DNA from: Haloferax sp046557615 | GTDB lineage: Archaea; Halobacteriota; Halobacteria; Halobacteriales; Haloferacaceae | DNA: 64,000 nt | Direction: 5' to 3' | Assembly: GCF_046557615.1 (NCBI RefSeq) | Contig: NZ_JBKIII010000001.1 | Coordinates: 310,001-374,000 of the forward strand | Shown here: piece by piece, positions 37,662 through 46,596 of the stretch | How the letters are laid out: every line of letters begins with the position of its first letter | How positions within the stretch are numbered: position 1 is the stretch's first letter | Program-made: the position numbers and the translations under genes | The notes under the pieces: generated by a model | Seen by the model: only the letters and a program-made list of their open reading frames with translations | Database searches by the model: none | Told to the model about the DNA's origin: nothing

Positions 37662-40172
37662 GTGGCCCGATTCGAGTTCCAAGACTTCATCGACTGGGTT
37701 GACGATAGAATCGTCAATCGCTCACGACGAGTGATTCTCGTCTTTCTCGTCCTCACGCTGGTCTTTGGGGCCGGTCTTGGGGCCGTCGAAACGGAATCCG
37801 GAACCGAACAGTTCGCACAAGAAGTCCCAGAGGAGGAGGCGTTCACGCGAATCACCGAGGAGTTCTCCCCACCGTTCGAGGAGGGAGAGGGGAGTACGCA
37901 ACTCATCCAGCGCGCGCCGAACGTTCTGACGCGAACCGAACTCCTGCGGATGCTCGAAGCACAGCAACGCCTCTCCGAGCGTGAAGACCTGCGGGTCGAA
38001 TCGACCGCAAGCGCCGCTTCGGTCGTCGCACTGACGCTCGACCCGGATGCAACGACGCTGGACCGGCAGATAGTGACCGTCGAGAGCGCGACGAACAGTG
38101 AAATCGACGCCGCGATTCGCTCGAACGCCGAGAACCCGCAGTTCACTGCCCTGCTGGCAGACGATTTCAATCCGACCGCTCCCTCCGCCAGTGCGACCAT
38201 CGCCGTCATCACGCATTCGCTCCCAATCGCCGAAGAGACCGGCGCAGGACAGGGCGGTGAAAGCCCGTTGACGCCGATTCAGCGCAAAGCCGTCGGCGTG
38301 GTCGAAACGGTCGGTGGCGACATCTCCGTGTTCGGGTCGGGCATCATCGCCGACGAGTTCGGGACCGTCATCACCGACTCGCTCATCATCGTCGTGCCCG
38401 CCGCAGTCCTCTTTATCGTCTTCTTTCTGGTCATCGCTTACCGCGACCTCGTGGACCTGATTTTGGGGGCCGTCGCACTCGGCATGGCACTCGTCTGGAC
38501 GTTCGGCTTCCTCGGTCTCGCGAGGATTCCGTTCAACCAAATCATGATTGCCGTCCCGCCGTTGTTGCTCGCAGTCGGCATCGACTTCGGCATCCACGCG
38601 GTCAATCGCTACCGTGAGGACCGCGCCGATGGCTACGACGTGGGCGACGCCATGCGCAAAGCGACCGACCAACTCCTCGTCGCCTTCTTCATCGTGACCG
38701 GAACCACTGTCATCGGATTTCTTTCGAACCTCGTGAGCAACCTCACACCGATTCGGGACTTCGGTGTCGTCGCCGCCATCGGCATCGTGTTCACGTTCTT
38801 CGTCTTCGGTATCTTCCTCCCGGCGGCGAAAGTCGAAATCGACCGACTCCGCCAACGCTACCCGATTCCAACGTTTAGCCAATCTCCACTTGGCCGCGAA
38901 GGTTCGTCGCTCGGGACCGTCCTCCGCGTCGGCGTCGCGCCCGCGCTTCGCGCGCCGTTCGTCGTCGTCGTCATCGCACTCCTGCTCTCGGGGGCGGCGA
39001 TGTGGTACGCGACGGGTGTCGATACCGAATTCGGCCAAGAAGACTTCCTTCCGCCCGCCGAAGCACCCGCCTATCTGAAGTCGCTCCCCGAACCCTTCGC
39101 GCCCGGCGAGTACTCTGTTGTCGCCGATATCGAGTTCCTCGAAGACCGATTCGCCGCCTCCCAAAGCGGTATCGTCACCCTCTATATCGAGGGGCGAACG
39201 ACGAACGACGCGTTCCTCGAAGAACTCCATCGTGCCTCACAAGACCCACCAGATACCGTCATCTCGGTCAACCGCGAGGCGGACGCGACGAGTATCCTCA
39301 CTATCATCCAAGACGAGGCCGACCAGAATCCGGAGTTTGCGACGCTCGTCGCTCGCCACGATAGAGACGGTGATGGCATCCCCGACCGCGACCTCGAATC
39401 GGTCTACGATGCACTCTTCGAGACAGAATCAGCACCGCTCGCTGCGGAGTATCTCTCGGAGGACTATCGGAGTGCCCGCGTCGATTACCGTGTTCGCGCA
39501 GACGCCAGCGACGACGACGTCGTTGCAGACGCCCAAATCCTCGAAGACCGACTCCGAACCCCCGCGACGGCGACGGGCACAATCGTCGTCTTCTCGGCGA
39601 TTTCCGACTTGATTTTGGACTCCGCCATCCAGAGTCTCGCGCTCTCGATGATTGGGACGGGAATCTTCCTCATTCTCGTCTACTGGTGGTTGGAAGGAAA
39701 ACCCTCGCTCGCGCTCGCAAATCTCGTCCCGATTCTCGTCGCCGTCACCTTCGTCGCCGGGACCATGCGCCTGTCGAACATCTCGTTCAACGCCTTCACC
39801 GCGACGGTTCTCGCGCTCACCATCGGTCTCGGCGTCGATTACTCGGTCCACATCGTCCACCGATTCATCGACGAGCGCGCCGAACACGACTTGGAGACCG
39901 CACTCGACAGAACGGTTCGCGGCACTGGCGGCGCACTCGCTGGGAGTATGTTGACCACGGTGTTCGGACTGGGTGTCCTCGTCCTCGCCGTGCTGTCGAT
40001 TCTTGGCCAGTTCGGGCTTCTAACGGGTGCGAGTATCTTGTACTCGTTCCTCGCGTCGATACTCGTTCTCCCGTCTGCACTCGCCCTGTGGGACCGATTC
40101 AGTGGAAACAATCCACTCGTCCCACTCGGTCCCTCAGCCCCCGAATATGGCCCGATGCCAGCGTCCGACTAA
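37662..40172 (+). CDS. RND/MMPL-superfamily exporter
   Basis: 836 aa, GTG start 3 bp after the S-layer-domain gene. It shows the duplicated RND plan: TM1 (about 23-42), a large extracytoplasmic loop, five helices with G-I-D-F-G-I-H in the fourth segment, then TM7, a second loop and five more helices with G-L-G-V-D-Y-S-V-H. The two Asp residues in these repeats are the expected proton-relay positions. It is a member of the archaeal 'predicted exporter of the RND superfamily' group; substrate unknown. Confidence 0.9.
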   Translation: MARFEFQDFIDWVDDRIVNRSRRVILVFLVLTLVFGAGLGAVETESGTEQFAQEVPEEEAFTRITEEFSPPFEEGEGSTQLIQRAPNVLTRTELLRMLEAQQRLSEREDLRVESTASAASVVALTLDPDATTLDRQIVTVESATNSEIDAAIRSNAENPQFTALLADDFNPTAPSASATIAVITHSLPIAEETGAGQGGESPLTPIQRKAVGVVETVGGDISVFGSGIIADEFGTVITDSLIIVVPAAVLFIVFFLVIAYRDLVDLILGAVALGMALVWTFGFLGLARIPFNQIMIAVPPLLLAVGIDFGIHAVNRYREDRADGYDVGDAMRKATDQLLVAFFIVTGTTVIGFLSNLVSNLTPIRDFGVVAAIGIVFTFFVFGIFLPAAKVEIDRLRQRYPIPTFSQSPLGREGSSLGTVLRVGVAPALRAPFVVVVIALLLSGAAMWYATGVDTEFGQEDFLPPAEAPAYLKSLPEPFAPGEYSVVADIEFLEDRFAASQSGIVTLYIEGRTTNDAFLEELHRASQDPPDTVISVNREADATSILTIIQDEADQNPEFATLVARHDRDGDGIPDRDLESVYDALFETESAPLAAEYLSEDYRSARVDYRVRADASDDDVVADAQILEDRLRTPATATGTIVVFSAISDLILDSAIQSLALSMIGTGIFLILVYWWLEGKPSLALANLVPILVAVTFVAGTMRLSNISFNAFTATVLALTIGLGVDYSVHIVHRFIDERAEHDLETALDRTVRGTGGALAGSMLTTVFGLGVLVLAVLSILGQFGLLTGASILYSFLASILVLPSALALWDRFSGNNPLVPLGPSAPEYGPMPASD

Positions 40173-40178
40173 TTCACC

Positions 40179-40418
40179 CTATGCCATACTCCCGATACCG
40201 AACATTCGCGTCGTCCCCCACGAGGTGACGACGATGCCGACGATGAAGGCGGCGAGCGCCCCCATCATCGGGAACGGGTCGAGCGCCGGACCGCCGAGAA
40301 ACGGCCCGCGAACGATGAGAAACGCCGACCCAAGTGCGAGTCCCAAACCGACGCTCGAAACCATTGACAAGAAGAGTTGTATCACTCCAATCCCACGTGT
40401 GTCCCCACGGAAGTTCAT
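40179..40418 (-). CDS. Small two-TM membrane protein
   Basis: 79 aa with hydrophobic segments at about 16-36 and 48-66. Sequence includes G-P-F-L-G-G-P-A-L-D-P-F-P-M-M. Convergent with the RND gene (6-bp gap) and 54 bp downstream of acylphosphatase on the same strand. Haloarchaeal codon use supports a real gene; family not recognised. Confidence 0.75.
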   Translation of the reverse strand: MNFRGDTRGIGVIQLFLSMVSSVGLGLALGSAFLIVRGPFLGGPALDPFPMMGALAAFIVGIVVTSWGTTRMFGIGSMA

Positions 40419-40472
40419 GGGTTTTCTACTCGCCGAAGCCCTCTTGAACGATTTGGCCGTTTTTCAGACCAA

Positions 40473-40751
40473 TTAGTATCTAATTTCGAACCCGCGTGCG
40501 CCTTCGGGGTCGGTGTAATCAACATCGACGCCCTCGACCCGGGCCATCGGACTACCGTCGTAACACCACTCGACGACCGATTCGACGCTCTCTCGTGGGC
40601 CTTCGAACACGGCTTCGACGCGGCCATCTTCGAGATTCTTCACCCAGCCATCGACGCCGTGTTCGCGGGCGGTATCGCGGGTCGTCGCTCGATAATAGAC
40701 ACCTTGGACACGGCCGCTGACGTAGACGTGTGCGCGGATGCGGTCGCTCAT
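40473..40751 (-). CDS. acyP: Acylphosphatase
   Basis: 92 aa, normal family length. The phosphate-binding loop G-R-V-Q-G-V-Y-Y-R (Arg at residue 22) and the catalytic Asn in G-W-V-K-N-L-E-D-G-R-V-E-A-V-F-E-G are intact. Hydrolyses acyl phosphates such as carbamoyl phosphate or 1,3-bisphosphoglycerate. Divergent from the phosphohexomutase gene. Confidence 0.95.
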   Translation of the reverse strand: MSDRIRAHVYVSGRVQGVYYRATTRDTAREHGVDGWVKNLEDGRVEAVFEGPRESVESVVEWCYDGSPMARVEGVDVDYTDPEGARGFEIRY

Positions 40752-40856
40752 ACCACACCTTCGCCCGCAGAACCCAAAGGCGTGGTGTCTGCGAGTCTTT
40801 CACGGGGGCCGACCGAATCGTGAGTATCTAAGTACGGCCCACGCAACCCACGACAC

Positions 40857-42218
40857 ATGGAACTCTTCGGCACTGCCGGTATTCGCGGTCCCGTGGCGAC
40901 TCGGGTGACGCCCGAACTCGCACTGCGTGTGGGCCGCGCTGCCGGACTCGCCGCACTCGAATCGGACGGCCCAAGCGAGTTCGTCGTCGGCCGAGATGGA
41001 CGAACTACCGGACAGGGCCTCGCCGCGGCCGTCGAGGCCGGGTTACTCTCCGCAGGCGCGGACGTGAGCCGAATCGGCGTCGTCCCCACGCCGACGCTCG
41101 CGTTCGCCTCGCAAGGTCGTCGCGGCGTCATGCTCACCGCTTCGCACAACCCACCGGCGGACAACGGAATCAAGATGTTCGTCGATGGGCAGGAGTACGA
41201 CCGCGACCTCGAACAGGATATCGAGCGCCGCGTCGAAGCAGGCGCCGACCCCGTTGCGTGGGACCAGTGGGGCGCTCGCGGCGACCTCGACGTTCTCAAG
41301 ACGTATCGCACCGCAGTCGTCGAATTCGCCGAGCAACACGGCGTCTCCGCTGAAGGGTTGAACGTCGCCGTAGACTGCGGAAACGGTATGTCCGCGCTCG
41401 GCACGCCACAGGTTCTCCGCGACCTTGGCGCGCACGTGGTCACGCTCAACGCCCAGGTCGATGGTCACTTCCCCGGACGTGAGTCCAAGCCAACGCCCGA
41501 GACGCTCAAAGACCTCCGCGCGTTCGTCGCTGAGGGCGACTTCGACTTCGGCATCGGCCACGACGGCGACTCCGACCGCATCGTCATCATCGACAGCGAG
41601 GGCGAAGTCGTCCACGAAGACACGATTATCGCCATCGTCGCCGAGCACTACGTCCGCACGAGCGACGTTGTCGACCCCGTCGTGGTGACGACGCCGAACG
41701 CCTCCGGTCGTATTGACGAACGCGTACGCGAGGCAGGCGGGCGCGTCGAGCGCGTCCGACTCGGTGCGCTTCACGAAGGAATCGCCAGCGCCCGCGCGGA
41801 TGGTGGTGACGTGGTGTTCGCCGCCGAACCGTGGAAACACATCCATACGGCCTTCGGTGGCTGGATAGACGGCGTTGCCTCCGCGGCACTCATCACGCGA
41901 CTCGTCGCCAAATCCGGCCTCGACGGCCTGCGCGAACCCGTCACCGAGCGCCCGTACCGCAAAATCAGTATCACCTGCCCCGACGAGAAGAAAGCACCAG
42001 CGATGGAGGCACTCGAAACGTCGCTTCCCGAGGGACTCGACCCCGAATCGGTCGATACCGAGTACGGCGTCCGCCTCGAATTTGCCGACGCATCGTGGAC
42101 GCTCGTTCGCCCGTCGGGAACGGAACCCTACATTCGCGTCTACGCCGAGGCCGACGACGTGGACGACCTCGTCGCCCGTGTGAGTGACGTCGTCGAAGCC
42201 GAAATCGACGCTGCGTAA
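40857..42218 (+). CDS. Phosphoglucomutase/phosphomannomutase-family enzyme
   Basis: 453 aa. All four alpha-D-phosphohexomutase landmarks are seen: N-terminal F-G-T-A-G-I-R-G, phosphoserine S96 in L-T-A-S-H-N-P, metal loop G-H-D-G-D-S-D-R, and phosphate-binding R-P-S-G-T-E-P near the C-terminus. Archaeal members isomerise glucosamine, glucose or mannose phosphates for glycosylation; which one is not decidable here. A perfect hairpin plus T-run follows the stop. Confidence 0.92.
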   Translation: MELFGTAGIRGPVATRVTPELALRVGRAAGLAALESDGPSEFVVGRDGRTTGQGLAAAVEAGLLSAGADVSRIGVVPTPTLAFASQGRRGVMLTASHNPPADNGIKMFVDGQEYDRDLEQDIERRVEAGADPVAWDQWGARGDLDVLKTYRTAVVEFAEQHGVSAEGLNVAVDCGNGMSALGTPQVLRDLGAHVVTLNAQVDGHFPGRESKPTPETLKDLRAFVAEGDFDFGIGHDGDSDRIVIIDSEGEVVHEDTIIAIVAEHYVRTSDVVDPVVVTTPNASGRIDERVREAGGRVERVRLGALHEGIASARADGGDVVFAAEPWKHIHTAFGGWIDGVASAALITRLVAKSGLDGLREPVTERPYRKISITCPDEKKAPAMEALETSLPEGLDPESVDTEYGVRLEFADASWTLVRPSGTEPYIRVYAEADDVDDLVARVSDVVEAEIDAA

Positions 42219-42253
42219 GCGACGACATCGTCGCTCGGTGATGTGTCTTTTTT
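42218..42253 (+). terminator. Hairpin with T-run after phosphohexomutase gene
   Basis: AGCGACGA (42218-42225) pairs perfectly with TCGTCGCT (42228-42235) and TTTTTT follows at 42248-42253. The stem begins in the TAA stop of the gene. Confidence 0.6.
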
Positions 42254-42270
42254 GTAGACAAAACAGCAGA

Positions 42271-42294
42271 CAACTATCCAGACGGGGATAGTTG
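42271..42294. promoter_or_regulatory. Perfect 9-bp inverted repeat upstream of the ABC binding-protein gene
   Basis: CAACTATCC (42271-42279) and GGATAGTTG (42286-42294) with a 6-nt spacer. It lies about 75 bp before the TATA-like TTTATC at 42368-42373, which precedes an AGGAG ribosome site (42399-42403) and ATG 42413. Likely operator for the nucleoside transporter locus. Confidence 0.5.
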
Positions 42295-42412
42295 ACATCC
42301 CGAACTTGTCCACTTAGAGTGCAGGCCTGTGTGTATCTGCAGGGTGTCTGCGGCGAGAAACGACACCTTTATCCAATTTTCAGTACCCCGATATCAATAG
42401 GAGTTCATAGAC

Positions 42413-43549
42413 ATGGACAGACGAAAATTCGTCAAATCGGCAGGGGTTGCAGGGCTCGTTGGTCTCGCAGGATGTACGGGCGGTCCATCCGGAGAAAACG
42501 GCCAAGAAGAGACGACCGAGAGCGGTGGCGAAGAGACCACCGAAAGCGGTGGCGAGCAGACGACCACCGAAGAAGAGATGTCCGGGCCATCGGCCAACGT
42601 CGGCATGGTCTACGCACTCGGCGGCCTCGGTGACAAGTCGTTCAACGACGCCGCAAAGCGTGGTGTCGAGCAGGCTGAGTCCGAACTCGGTATCTCGTAC
42701 GACGAAGCACAGCCATCTGCGGCAGAAGAGTTCCCGCAGTTCCAGCGCCGCTTCGCACAGTCGTCGAACCCGGACTACGACCTCGTCTCGTGTATCGGCT
42801 TCGCGCAGGCATCTGCGCTCACCGAGACGGCACCGAACTTCCCGGAACAGAACTTCATGATCGTGGACAGCGTCGTCGAGCAAGACAACGTTGCAAGCTA
42901 CGTGTTCCGCGAAGAACAGGGTTCGTTCCAGGTCGGTTACCTCGCCGGTCTGCTCACGACCCAGGACTTCTCCGCAGGCAGCGGTTCGACGAACCCCGAC
43001 CAGAAGAACGTCGGCTTCGTCGGTGGTGTTGACGCACCGCTCATCCGCAAGTTCCAGGCTGGCTTCGAGGCCGGTGTCGCCTACGCTGACGAAGAAATCT
43101 CCGTTGACGTTGCGTACGCTGGTTCGTTCTCCGACTCCGCCAAGGGGAAGGAAATCGCAACCTCGATGTACGAAAACGGCGCAGACATCGTCTACCACGC
43201 CGCCGGTGGCGTCGGTCTCGGTGTCTTCCAGGCCGCAAAGGAGCAGGGCAAGTTCGCAATCGGTGTCGACTCTGACCAGTCGGTCACCGAGCCGAACTAC
43301 GCAGACGTCATCCTCGCCTCGATGGTCAAGCGTGTCGAGACGGCAGTCTACACCTCCATCGAGAACGTCGTCGACGACTCGTTCAACGGCGGCGAAGCAG
43401 TCACCCTCGGTCTCGAAGAAGAGGGTGTCGGCGTCGCCTACGGTGCCGAACTCGGTGCCGAAATCTCGGACGACATCAAGGCAGAACTCGATGCATCCGC
43501 CGAAGCCATCATCTCCGGCGACATCGAAGTCCCGACGACCGTCGAATAA
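42413..43549 (+). CDS. BMP-family ABC substrate-binding lipoprotein
   Basis: 378 aa. The N-terminus D-R-R-K-F-V-K is a twin-arginine motif, followed by a lipobox L-A-G-C21-T-G-G, so it is exported folded and lipid-anchored at Cys21. A Gly/Glu/Thr-rich linker precedes the BMP/Med domain (G-M-V-Y-A-L-G-G-L-G-D-K-S-F-N-D-A-A, V-G-F-V-G-G-V-D, F-A-I-G-V-D-S-D-Q). Family members bind nucleosides. It starts the locus of a full importer; a hairpin between this gene and the ATPase may let it be made in excess. Confidence 0.93.
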   Translation: MDRRKFVKSAGVAGLVGLAGCTGGPSGENGQEETTESGGEETTESGGEQTTTEEEMSGPSANVGMVYALGGLGDKSFNDAAKRGVEQAESELGISYDEAQPSAAEEFPQFQRRFAQSSNPDYDLVSCIGFAQASALTETAPNFPEQNFMIVDSVVEQDNVASYVFREEQGSFQVGYLAGLLTTQDFSAGSGSTNPDQKNVGFVGGVDAPLIRKFQAGFEAGVAYADEEISVDVAYAGSFSDSAKGKEIATSMYENGADIVYHAAGGVGLGVFQAAKEQGKFAIGVDSDQSVTEPNYADVILASMVKRVETAVYTSIENVVDDSFNGGEAVTLGLEEEGVGVAYGAELGAEISDDIKAELDASAEAIISGDIEVPTTVE

Positions 43550-43572
43550 CTCGACTCGACTCTACACTTTTT

Positions 43573-43604
43573 AGCGACCGTCGAAGCCAGTGAGCGACGG
43601 CGCT
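43573..43604 (+). other. Intercistronic hairpin between binding-protein and ATPase genes
   Basis: AGCG and CCGTCG (43573-43576, 43578-43583) pair with CGACGG and CGCT (43595-43604), one bulged A. It sits 24 bp after the binding-protein stop, with a T-run (43568-43572) before it. It could stabilise or partly end the upstream transcript. A separate TATA-like GTTTAAG (43735-43741) precedes the ATPase gene by about 30 bp. Confidence 0.45.
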
Positions 43605-43768
43605 ATTTGGGGTGCGAATATTGCCGGTTTCCGACGTCAATTTCTCGAACGCTCTTGCTCGTTGACTCATTCAATTCGACGCACAGGGCCATAGACCGCG
43701 TGTGGAAGGCTACCGAAGCGAAGCGAATCCCACGAGTTTAAGCGAACCCCCCCGAAAAAAGGTTCAAG

Positions 43769-45328
43769 ATGAGCACCGCCGTTCATCTCGACGGAATCAC
43801 CAAACGGTTCCCCGGCGTCATCGCTAACGACGACGTGGACCTGACCGTCGAGCAAGGCACGGTGCACGCACTTCTGGGTGAAAACGGGGCCGGGAAGACG
43901 ACGTTGATGAACGTCCTCTACGGACTCTACGAACCCACGGAGGGGACTGTCAACATCAACGGCGAACCGCAGGACTTCAACAATCCTGGGGACGCAATCG
44001 CCGCCGGTGTCGGGATGATTCACCAGCACTTCATGCTGGTCGACCCCATGACAATTGCTGAGAACATCGTTCTCGGCAACGAACCGCGAAAGTGGTTCGG
44101 AACCACCGTTGACCGGGAGCGCGCGCGCCAAGAAGTCGTCGAGCTTTCACAACGATACGGATTCGACGTCAACCCTGACGACACCGTCGAAGACGTCAGT
44201 GTCGGTGTCCAGCAACGCGTCGAGATTCTCAAGGCACTCTACCGCGGTGCTGATATCCTCATTCTGGACGAACCGACGGCAGTTCTGACCCCCCAAGAGG
44301 TCGAAGAACTGTTCGCCGTCTTCGAGGAACTCACCGCACAGGGGAAGACGATTATCTTCATCAGCCACAAGCTCGGTGAAGCGATGCACGCCGCCGACGA
44401 CATCACCGTCCTCCGCGACGGCAAGAACGTCGGGACGGTCGATGCCAAAGACACCTCGCGCGAAGAACTCGCCGAGTTGATGGTCGGCCGCGAAGTCCTG
44501 CTCGAACCCAAGAGCGAACCCCGTGAACCGGGCGAGCAGGTTCTCTCTGTCGAAGGCGTCAACGCCAACGACAACCGTGGCATCCCCGCCGTCAACGACG
44601 TGTCGTTCGAAATCCGCGAAGGCGAGGTGTTCGGTATCGCGGGCGTCGATGGCAACGGCCAGTCGCAACTCGTCGAAGTCATCACCGGCCTTCGGAACCC
44701 CACTTCTGGCCGCGTCACCTACAAGGGCCGTGATGTCACGCACTCCTCTCGTCGCTCTCGCATCGACGACGGGATGGCGTACGTCCCCGAGGACCGCCAC
44801 GAACGCGGCCTCGTGATGGACTTCGACCTCGTGCAAAACGGCATTCTCGGGAGTCAGCACAGCCCCGAGTTCTCCGCTAACGGTGCAATCGACTGGACGA
44901 GCGCACGCCAGCACGCTGAAGACATTATCAAATCGTACGACGTTCGCCCGCCGCACCCTGATGCGGATGCTGAATCGTTCTCCGGCGGGAACCAGCAGAA
45001 GTTCATCGTGGGGCGTGAGTTCGAACGGAACCCCGATTTCGTCGTCGCCACGCACCCGACACGCGGTGTGGACATCGGCGCGATGGAGTTCATTCACGAA
45101 CGCCTGTTGAACCTGCGGGCACAGGGCAAAGCAGTGCTTCTCATCTCTTCGAAACTCGACGAGGTGCAGGGGCTTTCGGACCGACTCGGCGTCATGCACG
45201 ACGGCGAACTCATGGACATCGTAGACCCACGCAACACGACCGAAGAAGAGATTGGCCTGCTCATGGCCGGTGAACGACCGGACTCGGACGCCGACGAGGC
45301 GAACGCAACCGTTGGTGACGCCCAATGA
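43769..45328 (+). CDS. Nucleoside ABC transporter ATP-binding protein (double NBD)
   Basis: 519 aa with two nucleotide-binding domains. NBD1 has Walker A G-E-N-G-A-G-K-T-T, an altered signature S-V-G-V-Q-Q and Walker B I-L-I-L-D-E-P-T. NBD2 has a degenerate Walker A G-V-D-G-N-G-Q-S-Q, signature F-S-G-G-N-Q-Q-K and A-T-H-P-T-R-G-V-D. This asymmetric pattern is typical of sugar and nucleoside (YufO/NupO-type) importers. It energises the two permeases that follow, overlapping the first by ATGA. Confidence 0.93.
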   Translation: MSTAVHLDGITKRFPGVIANDDVDLTVEQGTVHALLGENGAGKTTLMNVLYGLYEPTEGTVNINGEPQDFNNPGDAIAAGVGMIHQHFMLVDPMTIAENIVLGNEPRKWFGTTVDRERARQEVVELSQRYGFDVNPDDTVEDVSVGVQQRVEILKALYRGADILILDEPTAVLTPQEVEELFAVFEELTAQGKTIIFISHKLGEAMHAADDITVLRDGKNVGTVDAKDTSREELAELMVGREVLLEPKSEPREPGEQVLSVEGVNANDNRGIPAVNDVSFEIREGEVFGIAGVDGNGQSQLVEVITGLRNPTSGRVTYKGRDVTHSSRRSRIDDGMAYVPEDRHERGLVMDFDLVQNGILGSQHSPEFSANGAIDWTSARQHAEDIIKSYDVRPPHPDADAESFSGGNQQKFIVGREFERNPDFVVATHPTRGVDIGAMEFIHERLLNLRAQGKAVLLISSKLDEVQGLSDRLGVMHDGELMDIVDPRNTTEEEIGLLMAGERPDSDADEANATVGDAQ

Positions 45329-46596
45329 GCGCAAAAGAAAACGCACAGGAGATTCTTCGGCGTCTCACCTCGGCGTCTGCCGCAGAGCGCATCCTCATCA
45401 GTTTTGCCGCGCTCATCATGGCAGTCATCGTCGGTGCAGTCATCGTCCTCATCTCCGGTCGTGTGGCAACCTGCCAGACCGCCGCGACGACGATTCTCGG
45501 CGTCGGGTTCTGTTACGACCCGATTCAGGTGTATCTCGTGTTGTTCAACGGGGCGCTCGGCGAACCGTTCCTCGTGAACAGTCCGGGGCTAATCAAACCA
45601 CTCAACCCGAACTGGAACCCACTCAACTTCGGGCTCGCACTCACGCTCAAGGAGACGACGCTCCTCATCTTCACCGGTCTCTCGGTGGCAGTCGCCTTCC
45701 GTGCGGGACTGTTCAACATCGGAACCCAGGGACAACTCATCCTCGGCGCGCTGGCGACGGCGCTCTTCGCGTACTTCGTCGCGCCGATTCTCCCTGGCGG
45801 CGTTCTCGGTGGCCTCATCCTGATTCCACTCGCTATCTTCGTCGGCGCGCTCGTCGGCGGTCTCTACGGGGCGATTCCGGGTGCGCTCAAGGCATACGCG
45901 GACGCGAACGAGGTCATCACGACCATCATGCTCAATTTCATCGCCGCGCAGGTGGCGTTCGTTCTCGTCAGTGAGTTCTTCCGCAATCCCGACTCGCAAG
46001 TCGTCGAGACGACGCCGCTGCCTGACTTTGCGACGCTGCTTCCGGTCGCGTTCCCACAGGGTGGTGACTTCTCGATTCTCGCACTCCTGTTCGGACTCGC
46101 GCTCGTCGTCGTCGTCTGGTATCTGCTCGAACAGACCTCGTTCGGGTACGACCTCCGGACGAGTGGCGAACAACCCGAGGCCGCCGAATACGGTGGCGTC
46201 GATGCCAAGCGCACGACGGTCATGAGCATGTTCCTTTCCGGTGCCCTCGGTGGTATCGGCGGAGCGATTTGGGTACTCATGGTCATGGGCAAGTTCCAGG
46301 CGGGCGTCCCCTCGCTCGGGTTCGACGGCATCACGGTGACGATTCTCGCGGGTAACAACCCGTTCGGAATCATCCCCGCGTCGCTCCTGTTCGGGACGCT
46401 CAAGTCCGGGTCGCTCGCGGTGCAGTTCCAGACGGGCGTTCCGAAACAACTAGTGGGGGTCCTCCGCGGCCTCATCATCCTCTTTGTCGCCATGCCGGAG
46501 TTCTTCCGCATGCTCGGGTCGTACGTCAATCTCGAACCCGACACCGATGCGGTTGCAACGGATGGCGGCTCCCTCCTCGGAGGTGACGACGAATGA
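45325..46596 (+). CDS. Nucleoside ABC transporter permease 1
   Basis: 423 aa, around ten TM helices. The conserved permease stretch F-R-A-G-L-F-N-I-G-T-Q-G-Q-L-I-L-G-A and E-V-I-T-T-I-M-L-N-F-I-A are those of YufP/NupP-type proteins. Start and stop overlap its neighbours by ATGA on both sides. Forms the membrane channel with permease 2. Confidence 0.93.
   Translation: MSAKENAQEILRRLTSASAAERILISFAALIMAVIVGAVIVLISGRVATCQTAATTILGVGFCYDPIQVYLVLFNGALGEPFLVNSPGLIKPLNPNWNPLNFGLALTLKETTLLIFTGLSVAVAFRAGLFNIGTQGQLILGALATALFAYFVAPILPGGVLGGLILIPLAIFVGALVGGLYGAIPGALKAYADANEVITTIMLNFIAAQVAFVLVSEFFRNPDSQVVETTPLPDFATLLPVAFPQGGDFSILALLFGLALVVVVWYLLEQTSFGYDLRTSGEQPEAAEYGGVDAKRTTVMSMFLSGALGGIGGAIWVLMVMGKFQAGVPSLGFDGITVTILAGNNPFGIIPASLLFGTLKSGSLAVQFQTGVPKQLVGVLRGLIILFVAMPEFFRMLGSYVNLEPDTDAVATDGGSLLGGDDE

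Noticed and set aside
37722..39230. 502-codon frame antisense to the RND exporter
   Set aside because: Same artefact of GC-rich third positions; the exporter on the plus strand has all family motifs.
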